A stretch of DNA of 64,000 nucleotides, taken from contig CALGKB010000008.1 of the NCBI GenBank assembly GCA_937927915.1, forward strand, positions 1 to 64,000, read 5' to 3'. The first letter of the stretch is position 1, and every line of letters begins with the position of its first letter. Below the pieces are notes generated by a model. That model had not been told where the DNA came from. It did not search any database and saw only the letters and a program-made list of their open reading frames with translations. This stretch comes from an uncultured Pseudanabaenaceae cyanobacterium. GTDB taxonomy: Bacteria > Cyanobacteriota > Cyanobacteriia > Pseudanabaenales > Pseudanabaenaceae. The translations under genes were made by a program, and so were the position numbers. Of the stretch, positions 25,625 to 34,436 are shown piece by piece.

Positions 25625-27214
25625 ATGGTAGATAGGATTCTCATTTTTGATACTACCCTAAGAGATGGTGAGCAAACTCCTGGGGCTACTCTCAATGTGG
25701 AACAAAAGCTACTCATCGCCCAGCAACTAGCCCGCCTGGGAGTGGATATTATTGAAGCCGGTTTTCCCTACGCCAGTCCGGGGGATTTCCAGGCAGTGCA
25801 GGGGATTGCCCGCGTGGTGGGGACAGAAAATGGACCTGTAATCTGCGGCTTAGCCCGCGCCACTAAACAGGACATCGCCGCCTGTGCAGAAGCCCTCAAG
25901 CCTGCCCACCGTGCCCGCATCCATACCTTTATCGCCACCTCGGATATTCACCTGGAATACAAACTGAAAAAGACCCGCGCCGAGATTTTGCAAATTGTGC
26001 CGGAGATGGTGAGCTATGCCCGCTCCCTCGTGCCAGATGTGGAGTTTTCCCCCGAAGATGCTGGTCGTTCTGACCCCGAATTTCTCTACCAAGTCCTGGA
26101 ATTAGCGATCGAGGCAGGTGCCTCCACGGTCAACATCCCCGACACCGTCGGCTATACCACCCCCGCTGAATTTGGGGCGTTGATCAAGGGCATCAAGGAA
26201 AATGTGCGTAACATCGATCGGGCTATTATCTCTGTGCACGGTCACGATGACCTGGGTTTGGCGGTGGCTAATTTCCTGGAAGCGATTAAATACGGTGCCC
26301 GCCAGTTGGAATGCACAATTAATGGCATTGGGGAGAGAGCTGGCAACGCTGCCCTGGAAGAGCTGGTCATGGCCCTCCATGTGCGCCGTCAATACTTTAA
26401 CCCCTTCCTGGGTCGTCCTCCGGAAAGTGAAGCTCCCCTCACCAACATCAACCTCAAGGAAATCTACAAAACTTCCCGCCTCGTCTCTAACTTGACTGGC
26501 ATTCCCGTGCAACCCAACAAGGCGATCGTGGGGGCAAATGCCTTTGCCCATGAGTCCGGTATCCACCAGGACGGGGTATTAAAGCACAAGCGCACCTACG
26601 AAATTATGGACGCCGAATCCATTGGTCTTACCAGCAATCAAATTGTCCTGGGCAAGCTATCGGGGCGCAATGCCTTTCGCACGCGGCTGCAGGAGTTGGG
26701 CTTCCACCTCACAGAACAGGAACTCAATCGTGCCTTTGTGCGGTTCAAGGAACTAGCGGACAAGAAGCGGGAAATCAGTGATTGGGACTTAGCTGCCATC
26801 GTCAATGATGAAACCCAACACCTACCCCAGGCATACAAACTAGAACACGTACAGGTGAGTTGCGGTGACCATGCCCTGCCTACTGCTACTGTAACAGTGT
26901 TAACGCCGGAGGGAGAGGAGCGCACGGATGCCGCTGTGGGGACTGGACCCGTTGATGCTGTCTACAAGGCAATCAATCGCGTTGTCAATCTGCCCAATCA
27001 ACTGATTGAATTTTCCGTGCAGTCAGTGACAGCGGGGATCGATGCCCTAGGGGAGGTGACGATCCGCATCAAACATCCCAGCGGTGTTGTCTATGCCGGT
27101 CATGCAGCGAATACGGACATCATTGTTGCTTCCGCCCGCGCTTATATTCATGCCCTCAATCGTCTATATTTTGCCCTCAGCAAGGAGGAAACTGCCGCGG
27201 TCAAAGCAATGTAA
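25625..27214 (+). CDS. leuA: 2-isopropylmalate synthase
   Basis: LeuA condenses 2-oxoisovalerate and acetyl-CoA in the first step of leucine synthesis. The 529-residue protein has the family signature [20 protein letters not shown], the catalytic and metal-binding histidines ([37 protein letters not shown]), and a C-terminal allosteric leucine-binding domain after about residue 390. The ATG at 25625 follows a HIP1-type GCGATCGC directly. The gene stands alone; leuC is 14 kb away and leuB and leuD are not in the window. Confidence 0.97.
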   Translation: MVDRILIFDTTLRDGEQTPGATLNVEQKLLIAQQLARLGVDIIEAGFPYASPGDFQAVQGIARVVGTENGPVICGLARATKQDIAACAEALKPAHRARIHTFIATSDIHLEYKLKKTRAEILQIVPEMVSYARSLVPDVEFSPEDAGRSDPEFLYQVLELAIEAGASTVNIPDTVGYTTPAEFGALIKGIKENVRNIDRAIISVHGHDDLGLAVANFLEAIKYGARQLECTINGIGERAGNAALEELVMALHVRRQYFNPFLGRPPESEAPLTNINLKEIYKTSRLVSNLTGIPVQPNKAIVGANAFAHESGIHQDGVLKHKRTYEIMDAESIGLTSNQIVLGKLSGRNAFRTRLQELGFHLTEQELNRAFVRFKELADKKREISDWDLAAIVNDETQHLPQAYKLEHVQVSCGDHALPTATVTVLTPEGEERTDAAVGTGPVDAVYKAINRVVNLPNQLIEFSVQSVTAGIDALGEVTIRIKHPSGVVYAGHAANTDIIVASARAYIHALNRLYFALSKEETAAVKAM

Positions 27215-27240
27215 TATCAAGAAATTTAGCGGGAATAATC

Positions 27241-27268
27241 TTGGACAAAGTTTTGTCTCTGCTATACT
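27241..27268 (+). promoter_or_regulatory. Sigma70-type promoter upstream of the orphan response regulator
   Basis: TTGGAC (27241-27246) and TATACT (27263-27268) are separated by 16 bp. The predicted start near 27275 leaves a leader of about 40 nt containing an AGGAA segment before the ATG at 27317. This separates the regulator from leuA. Confidence 0.5.
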
Positions 27269-27316
27269 GATTTCGACCAGCAGGAATAAGATAGATGTAG
27301 GCACAGGAAGAGGAAC

Positions 27317-27700
27317 ATGACTAAGGTAATGGTTGTTGACGACAGTAGCACTATTCGCGAAGTAATGGCGGAGCAGCTGCGCAGTGGGGGATTTGATGTC
27401 ATAGAGGCTAGCGATGGGGTAGAAGCAGTGAACAAAATCAAAGCCCTCAAGGATGATGTGCCCCAGATCATCGTGACGGATGTAGTCATGCCCAACATGA
27501 ATGGTTATGAGTTCTGCCGTTGGGTGAAGAATAATCCGGCTACCAAGAATGTGCCCGTCATTATGTGTTCTACGAAGGGGGAGGCTTTTGATGAGCACTG
27601 GGCACGCAAAAATGGTGCTTCTGCCTATATCCGCAAGCCCTACGAGGCAGTGCAACTCCTCAACACTGTCAATGAGCTGTTAGCTGCTACAAAATCCTAA
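27317..27700 (+). CDS. Single-domain response regulator (CheY/PilH/PixH-like)
   Basis: The 127-residue protein is one receiver domain: acidic pocket MVVDDSS, phospho-accepting aspartate IIVTDVVMPNMNGYEF, serine in the threonine position (IMCSTKG) and lysine in YIRKPYE. There is no output domain. Its closest resemblance is to the PilH/PixH class that works with type IV pilus phototaxis pathways. It is not linked to the chemotaxis cluster at the start of the window but could serve it. It is followed 15 bp later by a secreted-protein gene and then rpoZ. Confidence 0.92.
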   Translation: MTKVMVVDDSSTIREVMAEQLRSGGFDVIEASDGVEAVNKIKALKDDVPQIIVTDVVMPNMNGYEFCRWVKNNPATKNVPVIMCSTKGEAFDEHWARKNGASAYIRKPYEAVQLLNTVNELLAATKS

Positions 27701-27715
27701 GGTTAGAGTCTTTCC

Positions 27716-28225
27716 ATGCGTAGACTACTTCTACTTTTCCTTGCCCTTACCACTTTCACTCCTCCGGTGTTGTCCCAGGCTAATCAGCCTAAACCCAATA
27801 CCCTCAATGCCAGTGTGTTTAGTTTTGCGGGGGGCAATCGCCTGATGGCGGAGTCGATGGAGGCAGTCAGTCAACAAAAATATGATGTTGCCATTGCTAA
27901 ACTGATGGATGCCCGCCAGGTGTTCAATCAGCTCTCTAACTTTTATCAGGATTTGAATGCTAGCTTTGCCGGTATCGATAACCAAATTGCGGACAGCCAT
28001 CGCCGCAAGGCACTAGAGGCAGCACAACTGCGGGACCAGTCCACTTTTCAGTTAGCGGTGGTCTACCGCGCCAACAATCAACCGGAACTGGCAATACCCC
28101 TGCTGGTGCAGTTAATTCGCAGTCAACAACCAACCAGAGAACTAGGACAAAAGGCTTATCAGCAGCTCTTTGAACTGGGGTTTGTGGAAGAGCAGTTTCC
28201 CCGTCCATCTGCTACCAACAAATAG
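27716..28225 (+). CDS. Exported TPR-like protein of unknown function
   Basis: The 169-residue protein has a signal peptide (LLLLFLALTTFTPPVLSQA) and a mature helical region with TPR-like character (SQQKYDVAIAKLMDARQVF, NNQPELAIPLLVQLI). I do not recognise a named family. It sits between the CheY-like regulator and rpoZ, all in one direction with 9-15 bp gaps, so the genes are probably cotranscribed. The combination does not point to a clear shared function. Confidence 0.75.
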   Translation: MRRLLLLFLALTTFTPPVLSQANQPKPNTLNASVFSFAGGNRLMAESMEAVSQQKYDVAIAKLMDARQVFNQLSNFYQDLNASFAGIDNQIADSHRRKALEAAQLRDQSTFQLAVVYRANNQPELAIPLLVQLIRSQQPTRELGQKAYQQLFELGFVEEQFPRPSATNK

Positions 28226-28234
28226 GAGGGAGGT

Positions 28235-28459
28235 ATGGCAAAACGATCGACTGTAGATTCTCTCTTGGTCAACCGTCGCATGGAGGAGTTAATTAACAGC
28301 GAACCCAATCGCTATAGCGCTACTGTGAAGGTGGCAAACCGTGCCAAATCCCGCTACTACCGCGAGCAGGAGGAGCAAGACCAAGGGGTAAAACCGATCG
28401 TGCAGGCAATTTTGGAAATCGCAGAGGAAAAGAGTCAGCCCCAGATTTTGAGTGATTGA
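28235..28459 (+). CDS. rpoZ: DNA-directed RNA polymerase omega subunit
   Basis: The 74-residue protein matches the cyanobacterial omega subunit: NRRMEELINSEPNRYSATVK, VANRAKSRYYREQEEQ and a C-terminal PIVQAILEIAEE. The middle motif is the core that contacts the beta' subunit. A GGAGGGAGG ribosome-binding site precedes the ATG. Downstream, a DUF1818 gene overlaps it by 8 bp, an arrangement I associate with cyanobacterial rpoZ. Confidence 0.93.
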   Translation: MAKRSTVDSLLVNRRMEELINSEPNRYSATVKVANRAKSRYYREQEEQDQGVKPIVQAILEIAEEKSQPQILSD

Positions 28460-28823
28460 GGCAGGGAAGGGTTGGCGCCTGGGGTATCGGGCAGAGTCAG
28501 ATTACGTGGGCTTGCTGGGGGGAGACGACTGGGCGTTTGAGGTGACAGCGGCGGAATGGCAGGACTTCTGGGGGCTATTGGGGCGGCTGCGGGACACGAT
28601 CGCTCACCTAAGCACGGAACTAGTAGACCAGGAGACCTTTAGTTGTACAGTGGATTCTGACCTGTGGGAACTAGAGGCGGTGGGGTTGCCCCAGGACTGG
28701 TGGTTGCGCTTGCAAATCCGATCGGGGCGACGAGCAGAGGGTTTCTGGACAAGTGAAGCAGTGGAGGCAGTGTGGCAATGCGCTAATGCGAAATTTCTAC
28801 CCGATCGCGTCCCCGACGCTTAG
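28452..28823 (+). CDS. DUF1818 family protein
   Basis: The 123-residue acidic protein starts at a GTG (28452) inside the end of rpoZ. Its opening GKGWRLGYRAES, then LLGGDDWAFEVTAAEWQDF, is characteristic of the cyanobacterial DUF1818 family. The function is unknown; the translational overlap with rpoZ hints at a link to RNA polymerase, which is inference. The 3' end overlaps the convergent diguanylate cyclase gene by 41 bp, encoding the last 13 or so residues (NAKFLPDRVPDA). Confidence 0.83.
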   Translation: MIEAGKGWRLGYRAESDYVGLLGGDDWAFEVTAAEWQDFWGLLGRLRDTIAHLSTELVDQETFSCTVDSDLWELEAVGLPQDWWLRLQIRSGRRAEGFWTSEAVEAVWQCANAKFLPDRVPDA

Positions 28824-29523
28824 CTTGGAATAGAGCCTGGTCTGCCTTTTGCAGTAAGCCTGTGGGCAGCGTACCGCGCTGGGGAATTTGAGTCGCTATG
28901 CCAATACTGATAGTAACCCGATCGGTGACCGAGGATGCCTGGTGGAGAATCTGTAAATTTCTGACTGCGAGACGGATGTCCTCCGCTATCTGCCATGCCC
29001 CTTCGATGGGCGTATTGGGTAGCACCACGACAAACTCCTCCCCCCCGTAACGACTGGCAAGGTCAATGGGGCGACGGATAGACCTGGCAATTGCCTGCGC
29101 CACCTTTTGGAGACACTCATCCCCCATTTGGTGCCCATAGCGATCGTTAAAGGATTTGAAACAATCAACGTCACAGACAAGTAAACTCAAGGGCAACCCC
29201 TGGCGCATCATCTGTCGCCACATCCGATCGAGGTACTCCAACAACTGGCGACGGTTCGGTAACTGCGTCAGTTCATCAACGCCTGCTGCCTCCCAAGCCC
29301 TGCTGACGGCGGAAAATAACTCCCGCTCCACCATATCAGCATGACTCACCGTCACCTCTAGCATTGTCTCTAGGTCATAGCGCTCCAGCAATGCCGCCTC
29401 CAGGGCAGTTAAGAGATGCTGCTCCATCTCCCGTAGTTTCTCATTCTCCTGGGTCAGGCGCTCTATCTCCCATCGCAGTATCTGGTTCTCCGCTTGCAGT
29501 GCCGCCAACTCCTCCGACTCCAT
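28783..29523 (-). CDS. GGDEF diguanylate cyclase with N-terminal coiled coil
   Basis: The enzyme makes cyclic di-GMP from two GTP. The catalytic GGDEF signature reads RYGGEEFVVVLPNT, an active variant, preceded by DVDCFKSFNDRYGHQMGDEC. The N-terminal 70 residues form a coiled coil (LQAENQILRWEIERLTQENE). The true start is the ATG at 29523; the ORF track extends it to 29574, where the added residues (GVRIPPRP) come from tRNA-Arg sequence. There is no receiver or membrane segment, so the protein is cytosolic. No I-site RxxD is obvious just before the GGEEF. It is downstream of tRNA-Arg on the same strand. Confidence 0.93.
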   Translation of the reverse strand: MESEELAALQAENQILRWEIERLTQENEKLREMEQHLLTALEAALLERYDLETMLEVTVSHADMVERELFSAVSRAWEAAGVDELTQLPNRRQLLEYLDRMWRQMMRQGLPLSLLVCDVDCFKSFNDRYGHQMGDECLQKVAQAIARSIRRPIDLASRYGGEEFVVVLPNTPIEGAWQIAEDIRLAVRNLQILHQASSVTDRVTISIGIATQIPQRGTLPTGLLQKADQALFQAKRRGRDRVEISH

Positions 29524-29544
29524 AGATACTTTCCCCCAGGGAAA

Positions 29545-29618
29545 CGGGCGAGGAGGGATTCGAACCCCCGACACCTTGATCCGTAGTCAAGTGCTCTAAT
29601 CCACTGAGCTACACGCCC
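29545..29618 (-). tRNA. trnR-ACG: tRNA-Arg (anticodon ACG)
   Basis: The minus strand folds as a standard cloverleaf: acceptor GGGCGTG/CTCGCCC (one T-T mismatch), D arm GCTC-GAGC, anticodon stem CTTGA/TCAAG with loop CTACGGA (anticodon ACG), five-base variable loop, T arm GGGGG-TTCGAAT-CCCTC and discriminator G. CCA is not encoded. The sequence is very close to the plastid trnR-ACG I remember. Confidence 0.96.
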
Positions 29619-29748
29619 ACAGGTCTCCTATCATAGCACCTACTTCCCCTTCTGCCAAGGGGTTATCCCCAATCTTCTTAACTCTTCTTAACACCCACCT
29701 TAGGCAAATACTCATAGACTAGAATACAAGTTAAAAAATGCAGGTACT

Positions 29749-30795
29749 ATGGTTGCAACTCCAGTCAAAGCGGCGACAGAGCGCAAGGAAACAATTTTAA
29801 CACCCCGTTTTTACACCACTGACTTTGGGGCGATGGCAAACCTCGACATCAGCGGGCACGAGGCTGAGTTTGAGGCGATGCTAGCGGAATTTCAAGCGGA
29901 CTACAACCGCCGTCACTTTGTGCGGGATAAGGAATTTGAGCAGTCCTGGGCACACCTAGACGAAAAGACGAAGGAACATTTTCGTTTTTTCCTGGAGAGT
30001 TCTTGTACCTCTGAGTTCTCTGGCTTCCTGCTCTACAAGGAAATTGCGGTCAGAATTAAAGACAAAAACCCGATCGTGGCGGAATGTTTTAATTTAATGA
30101 GTAGGGATGAGGCGCGCCATGCGGGCTTTCTGAACAAGGCAATGCAGGACTTTGACATGGTGTTAGACCTATCCAACCTCTCCAAAACGAAGAAGTATGT
30201 TTATTTTGCGCCCAAGTTCATCTTCTATGCCACCTATCTGTCGGAAAAGATTGGCTACTGGCGCTATATCAAAATTCATCAACATTTAGCAGCTCACCCG
30301 GAAAACCGCATTTATCCTATCTTCAAGTTCTTTGAGAGCTGGTGCCAAGACGAGAGCCGCCACGGGGATTTTTGTAACTTGCTCCTGCGCACTGAAAAAC
30401 AGAATATCGAAGGCTGGCAGGCCAATTGGTGGAGTCGGTTCTTCTTGCTGTCGGTGTTCGCCACCATGTACCTCAACGATATGTGCAACCGCAAGGAGTT
30501 CTACGAAGCCCTGGGTATGAACACGGAGGAATATGTCAAGGTGGTCATCCGAGAAACCAACCGCGATGCCATGAAGGCTTTCCCTGTGGTGTTGAATGTG
30601 GATCACCCTGAGTTCTGGGCACGCCTGGAGGCTTGTATCCCCCATATGCATCAAATTAACCGCATTCAAGCAAGCGATCAACCGCAGTGGCAAAAAGCCC
30701 TGGCTAAGCTACCCCATCAGTTGTTCTTGGCATGGCAGTTCCTGCGCCTCATGTTGATGCAACCGATCGTTTCTCCCAAGGGAGCAATCCTGTAA
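29749..30795 (+). CDS. acsF: Mg-protoporphyrin IX monomethyl ester oxidative cyclase (AcsF/ChlE)
   Basis: AcsF is the diiron, oxygen-dependent enzyme that forms the isocyclic ring of chlorophyll. The 348-residue protein has the diiron ligands in SSCTSEFSGFLLYKE, MSRDEARHAG and WCQDESRHGDF, and is of the usual length. No ATG competes near the start; the gene follows a leader with a TAGAAT -10-like hexamer (29720-29725). Cyanobacteria often carry two cyclases used at different oxygen levels; only one is in this window. It is a strong marker of oxygenic phototrophy. Confidence 0.96.
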   Translation: MVATPVKAATERKETILTPRFYTTDFGAMANLDISGHEAEFEAMLAEFQADYNRRHFVRDKEFEQSWAHLDEKTKEHFRFFLESSCTSEFSGFLLYKEIAVRIKDKNPIVAECFNLMSRDEARHAGFLNKAMQDFDMVLDLSNLSKTKKYVYFAPKFIFYATYLSEKIGYWRYIKIHQHLAAHPENRIYPIFKFFESWCQDESRHGDFCNLLLRTEKQNIEGWQANWWSRFFLLSVFATMYLNDMCNRKEFYEALGMNTEEYVKVVIRETNRDAMKAFPVVLNVDHPEFWARLEACIPHMHQINRIQASDQPQWQKALAKLPHQLFLAWQFLRLMLMQPIVSPKGAIL

Positions 30796-30862
30796 ATTTG
30801 GTGGGGGGTCTCCCCCTGCCCTGGATGTGCTAAGATAATCTAGCCCTGTCGGAGAAATCAGC

Positions 30863-32377
30863 GTGAGTTCTGTTAGCTCTAGTTTGTTAGAAGCATATCT
30901 AGCCACAACTAACGGTAAGCGAGATACGGCTGCCATTGCTTTCTATGCCGCTATTGATCACGTCAGGGCGACTTCCCCTGTGGTGGCGCAGGCGATTTTG
31001 CAAGAATTACAAGACCAACGATCGCACCTCAAGCTCATTGCCAGCGAGAATTATTCTTCCCTAGCGGTGCAGCTTGCCCACGCCAATTTATTGACGGACA
31101 AGTATGCCGAGGGCTACCCCTTCCATCGCTTTTATGCGGGCTGCGATAACGTAGACACGATCGAGGCGGAAGCCTGCCGCTTAGCCAGGGAACTGTTTGG
31201 GGCGGAATATGCCTATGTACAACCCCATTCCGGTGCCGATGCCAATCTAGTGGCATTTATGGCGATTCTGTCTAGCCGGGTACAGATGCCCCTGTTGGAA
31301 AAGCTAGGCTATAAGGACCCCGCTACTGCCCCCAGGGATATTTGGCAGCAGGTAAGGGCAGCGGTGGGAAATCAGCGCTTATTGGCGTTGGATTTTGCCT
31401 GTGGCGGGCACTTGACCCATGGCTATCGGCGCAATATTTCTGCCCAGCTGTTTGATGCCTATTCCTACGGTGTTAATCCTGAAACCTACTTGATTGACTT
31501 GGATGCCCTGCGGGCACAGGTACAGGAGATAAAACCCTTGGTACTGCTGGCGGGCTATAGCGCCTACCCCCGCAAGATCAACTTCGCCAAGATGCGGGAA
31601 ATTGCCGACGAGGTGGGAGCGGTGTTCATGGTGGATATGGCGCACTTCGCCGGTCTGGTGGCTGGGAAGGTGTTTACGGGGGATTACAATCCTGTGCCCC
31701 ATGCCCATATTGTCACCTCTACGACCCATAAAACTTTACGGGGTCCGCGCAGTGGTATGGTGCTGGCTACGGCAGAGATGGGGACTTGGGTGGATAAGGG
31801 GTGCCCGATGGTGATTGGCGGTCCCCTGCCCCACGTGATGGCGGCTAAAGCTGTCGCTTTCCAGGAGGCGCTGCGCCCTGAGTTTGTGGAATATGCCCAT
31901 CAAATTGTCAAAAATGCCCAAGCTCTGGCGGAATATTGCCTGCAGGAATCTCTACCAGTTTTGACGGGGGGCACAGACAACCACTTGATTTTAATTGATG
32001 TTTTCCAGCGCTACGGTATCACAGGACGGCAGGCAGAAATGGCGCTGCGGGAGTGCGGTATTACCCTCAATCGCAATGCTATCCCCTTCGATCGCAACGG
32101 GGCTTGGTTTACCAGTGGTCTCAGGTTGGGTACGCCGGCGGTGACGACCCTGGGCATGCAGGAACCCCAAATGCAAGAGATTGCGCGCCTGTTAGCAGAG
32201 GTCTTGCCCCACGTACAACCCGATACTACGGTGGAAGGGGTTCCCAGCAAGGGCAAGTACAGTTTAGATGGGCAGGTGGCTCGCACTGCTAAACAAAAGG
32301 TGCAGGACTTACTGCAGCAGTTTCCCCTCTATCCTGAATTGCAGCTGCTTAATTCCCTGACAAGTCAAGATGCTTAG
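30863..32377 (+). CDS. glyA: Serine hydroxymethyltransferase, long chlamydial-type form
   Basis: GlyA interconverts serine and glycine with tetrahydrofolate. The PLP lysine is in TSTTHKTLRGPRSG, and IASENYSS and VDMAHFAGLVAG are present. At 504 residues it is about 75 longer than the usual bacterial or cyanobacterial enzyme (about 427). The extra sequence lies in the N-terminal 50 residues, in an insertion after LVAFMAILSSRVQMPLLEKL, and at the C-terminus (RFPLYPE-type ending: QFPLYPELQ). The overall layout and segments such as LTDKYAEGYPFHRFYAGCDN resemble the roughly 500-residue chlamydial GlyA as I remember it. Start is a GTG at 30863. It overlaps ychF by 8 bp. Confidence 0.94.
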   Translation: MSSVSSSLLEAYLATTNGKRDTAAIAFYAAIDHVRATSPVVAQAILQELQDQRSHLKLIASENYSSLAVQLAHANLLTDKYAEGYPFHRFYAGCDNVDTIEAEACRLARELFGAEYAYVQPHSGADANLVAFMAILSSRVQMPLLEKLGYKDPATAPRDIWQQVRAAVGNQRLLALDFACGGHLTHGYRRNISAQLFDAYSYGVNPETYLIDLDALRAQVQEIKPLVLLAGYSAYPRKINFAKMREIADEVGAVFMVDMAHFAGLVAGKVFTGDYNPVPHAHIVTSTTHKTLRGPRSGMVLATAEMGTWVDKGCPMVIGGPLPHVMAAKAVAFQEALRPEFVEYAHQIVKNAQALAEYCLQESLPVLTGGTDNHLILIDVFQRYGITGRQAEMALRECGITLNRNAIPFDRNGAWFTSGLRLGTPAVTTLGMQEPQMQEIARLLAEVLPHVQPDTTVEGVPSKGKYSLDGQVARTAKQKVQDLLQQFPLYPELQLLNSLTSQDA

Positions 32378-33464
32378 AGCTGGAATTGTCGGACTCCCCA
32401 ATGTGGGGAAATCAACTCTATTTAATGCGCTGGTGGCTAACGCTAAGGCGGAGGCGGCTAACTTTCCCTTCTGCACGATCGAGCCTAACGTTGGTTCAGT
32501 GGCAGTTCCCGATGAGCGGTTGGAAGTGTTGGCAAAGTTAGGCAATTCCCAGCAAATTGTGCCAGCGCGGGTGGAATTTGTCGATATTGCTGGTTTGGTA
32601 AAGGGAGCCAGCAAGGGGGAAGGTCTAGGCAACCAGTTTTTGGGTAATATTCGCAACTGCAATGCTATTGTCCATGTGGTGCGTTGTTTTGACAGTGATG
32701 ACATCATTCATGTGGAAGCCAGTGTTGACCCCGCCCGCGATATACAGATTATCAACTTGGAGTTGGCTCTAGCGGATTTGGCTCAGATTGACAAGCGTCT
32801 CGATCGTACCCGCAAAGCTGCCCGTACGGGTGCCCCTGAGGCGAAGTTAGAACTGGAGGCACTGGAAAAAGTCAGAGCAGTCCTAGATGAAGGGAAGTTG
32901 GCGCGGCAGGCGACCCTGACAGAGGAGGAGAAAAGTGCCCTTGCCTTTTTGCAACTGTTGACTATGAAGCCCACGATCTACGCGGCGAATGTGGCAGAGG
33001 ATGACCTCGCTACAGGGAACAGGTATGTGGAAGCGGTGCGCCAGATTGCCCAGGAAGAGAATGCCGAGGTGGTGGTGGTATCTGCCCAGGTGGAAGCGGA
33101 ACTAATGGAGTTGGAGCCAGAGGAGAGGGCTGCTTTTCTTGCCAGTTTGGGGGTGAAAGAGGGGGGGTTAAAATCCCTAATTCGTGCTACCTACAAGCTT
33201 CTAGGACTCCAGACCTACTTCACGGTGGGGGAAAAGGAAGCCCGCGCCTGGACAATTCCCGTCGGTACCAAGGCACCGCAAGCAGCAGGGGTAATCCACT
33301 CCGACTTTGAACGGGGATTTATCAGGGCAGAAACGATCGGTTATGAAGAACTGGTCAGGGCAGGTTCTATGAAAGCAGCGCGGGAGAAGGGGCTGGTGCG
33401 CAGTGAGGGCAAGGATTACGTGGTACAGGAAGGGGATGTTATGCTGTTCTTGACGAACGTGTAG
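32370..33464 (+). CDS. ychF: Redox-regulated ATPase YchF (Obg family)
   Basis: YchF is a ribosome-associated P-loop protein that prefers ATP. The 364-residue product has the Walker A VGLPNVGKSTLFNALVANAK, the switch region VDIAGLVKGASKGEGLGNQF and the changed base-selecting motif NVAEDDL in place of NKxD. A C-terminal TGS domain begins near residue 280 (GLQTYFTVGEKEARAW) and ends with VQEGDVMLFLTNV. It overlaps glyA by 8 bp and is followed by rsmD after 11 bp, so the three are probably cotranscribed. Confidence 0.96.
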   Translation: MLRAGIVGLPNVGKSTLFNALVANAKAEAANFPFCTIEPNVGSVAVPDERLEVLAKLGNSQQIVPARVEFVDIAGLVKGASKGEGLGNQFLGNIRNCNAIVHVVRCFDSDDIIHVEASVDPARDIQIINLELALADLAQIDKRLDRTRKAARTGAPEAKLELEALEKVRAVLDEGKLARQATLTEEEKSALAFLQLLTMKPTIYAANVAEDDLATGNRYVEAVRQIAQEENAEVVVVSAQVEAELMELEPEERAAFLASLGVKEGGLKSLIRATYKLLGLQTYFTVGEKEARAWTIPVGTKAPQAAGVIHSDFERGFIRAETIGYEELVRAGSMKAAREKGLVRSEGKDYVVQEGDVMLFLTNV

Positions 33465-33475
33465 CTTGCGTTCTG

Positions 33476-34075
33476 ATGAATTTACGCATTGGGGGAGACC
33501 GCCGCCTCAAAACCCCTAAAACTGCCCGCCCTACCCCTGCCAAAGTCCGATCGGCACTGTTTAACATCTGGCAACACTACCTGGTGGATGCCACTTGGCT
33601 AGACCTCTGTGCCGGGTCGGGGGCAATGAGTGCTGAGGCATTGCTGAGGGGGGCAAGACGGGTAGTAGCGATCGAGGTAGATGCTGCCGCCTGCAAAATT
33701 CTGCAGACAAATCTGGGGAAAGTAGGGCAGCCCCAGCAATTACACATCTTGAAGATGGACGTGGTGAAAGCCATTGCCAAGTTGCAGGAGAGCTTTGACC
33801 TCATCTACTTTGACCCCCCCTACGCCAGTGGGCTATATCTGCCTGTGCTGAGTCACCTACACCGACTCTGCCATGCCGCTACCCAAATCGCTGTGGAGCA
33901 CAGTAGCCATTACCCCTTACCTGAGCGTATAGGAGAGCTGGTGCAGACCGATCGGCGTACCTACGGGCAGACCTGCCTTAGCTTTTTTGCGCTGGCAACT
34001 GTTCAGGAGCCATGTCCCCCACCTGCGTCAGAGCCGTTTCCCCAAAGATCGCCGACTCAAAGCGATAATACTTGA
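33476..34075 (+). CDS. rsmD: 16S rRNA (guanine-966-N2) methyltransferase RsmD
   Basis: RsmD methylates G966 of 16S rRNA. It has the family start IGGDRRLKTPKTARPTPAKV, the SAM-binding WLDLCAGSGAMSAEALLRGA and the catalytic motif LIYFDPPYASG. The core ends near QTCLSFFALATV. The last 25-30 residues (a Pro/Ser-rich tail such as EPCPPPASEPFPQRS) are read opposite the 3' end of the VOC gene over 98 bp. The tail is unlike the family and probably results from loss of an earlier stop codon. Confidence 0.92.
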   Translation: MNLRIGGDRRLKTPKTARPTPAKVRSALFNIWQHYLVDATWLDLCAGSGAMSAEALLRGARRVVAIEVDAAACKILQTNLGKVGQPQQLHILKMDVVKAIAKLQESFDLIYFDPPYASGLYLPVLSHLHRLCHAATQIAVEHSSHYPLPERIGELVQTDRRTYGQTCLSFFALATVQEPCPPPASEPFPQRSPTQSDNT

Positions 34076-34436
34076 ATTCTAGCAGATTATTAGAGGGGTC
34101 AGCCAGGAAAAAAGTGCGGTGTTCCAGGGGGGTGTCAGGGAAGCGCACCTTGGGGCGGACGTAGAAGGGCAGTCGTTTTTCGTGCACCCGTTCTAGGAGC
34201 GCCAGCCAGTTCCGTTCCGCTTGAAAGACAACGCCAAAGTGCCTAGGATAGATACCCTGTTGCGGTGGCGGCAATTCCTCTACAACATGGGCAACCAACT
34301 GGTGACCGTAGAGGCTGAGGATCAAACACCGATCGTTTTCCCTCCCCGCTAGGCACCCTAGACCATCGATGTAGAACTTCTTGGTAGAGGGAATATCTTT
34401 AACGGGGAAGGCAAGGTGAAACAGCACTTGGGTCAT
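33978..34436 (-). CDS. VOC-superfamily (glyoxalase-like) protein
   Basis: The 152-residue protein has the vicinal-oxygen-chelate fold signs: LFHLAFPVKDIPSTKKFYID at the start and FFLADPSNNLLEFKYYR with the metal-ligand glutamate near the end. Such proteins include glyoxalase I, dioxygenases and isomerases; this subgroup of small cyanobacterial VOC proteins has no fixed function. Its start overlaps the 3' end of purF by 38 bp on the same strand, and its 3' end overlaps rsmD convergently by 98 bp. The overlap includes its conserved LEFKYYR segment, so this frame looks ancestral there. Confidence 0.86.
   Translation of the reverse strand: MTQVLFHLAFPVKDIPSTKKFYIDGLGCLAGRENDRCLILSLYGHQLVAHVVEELPPPQQGIYPRHFGVVFQAERNWLALLERVHEKRLPFYVRPKVRFPDTPLEHRTFFLADPSNNLLEFKYYRFESAIFGETALTQVGDMAPEQLPAQKS

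Noticed and set aside
29524-29574. N-terminal extension of the diguanylate cyclase in the ORF track
   Set aside because: The added residues (MSGVRIPPRP...) are translated from the 3' part of tRNA-Arg, a classic false start; the ATG at 29523 fits the coiled coil.
30800-30822. GGGGGTCTCCCCC hairpin after acsF as a terminator
   Set aside because: The stem is only five pairs and is not followed by a T-run.
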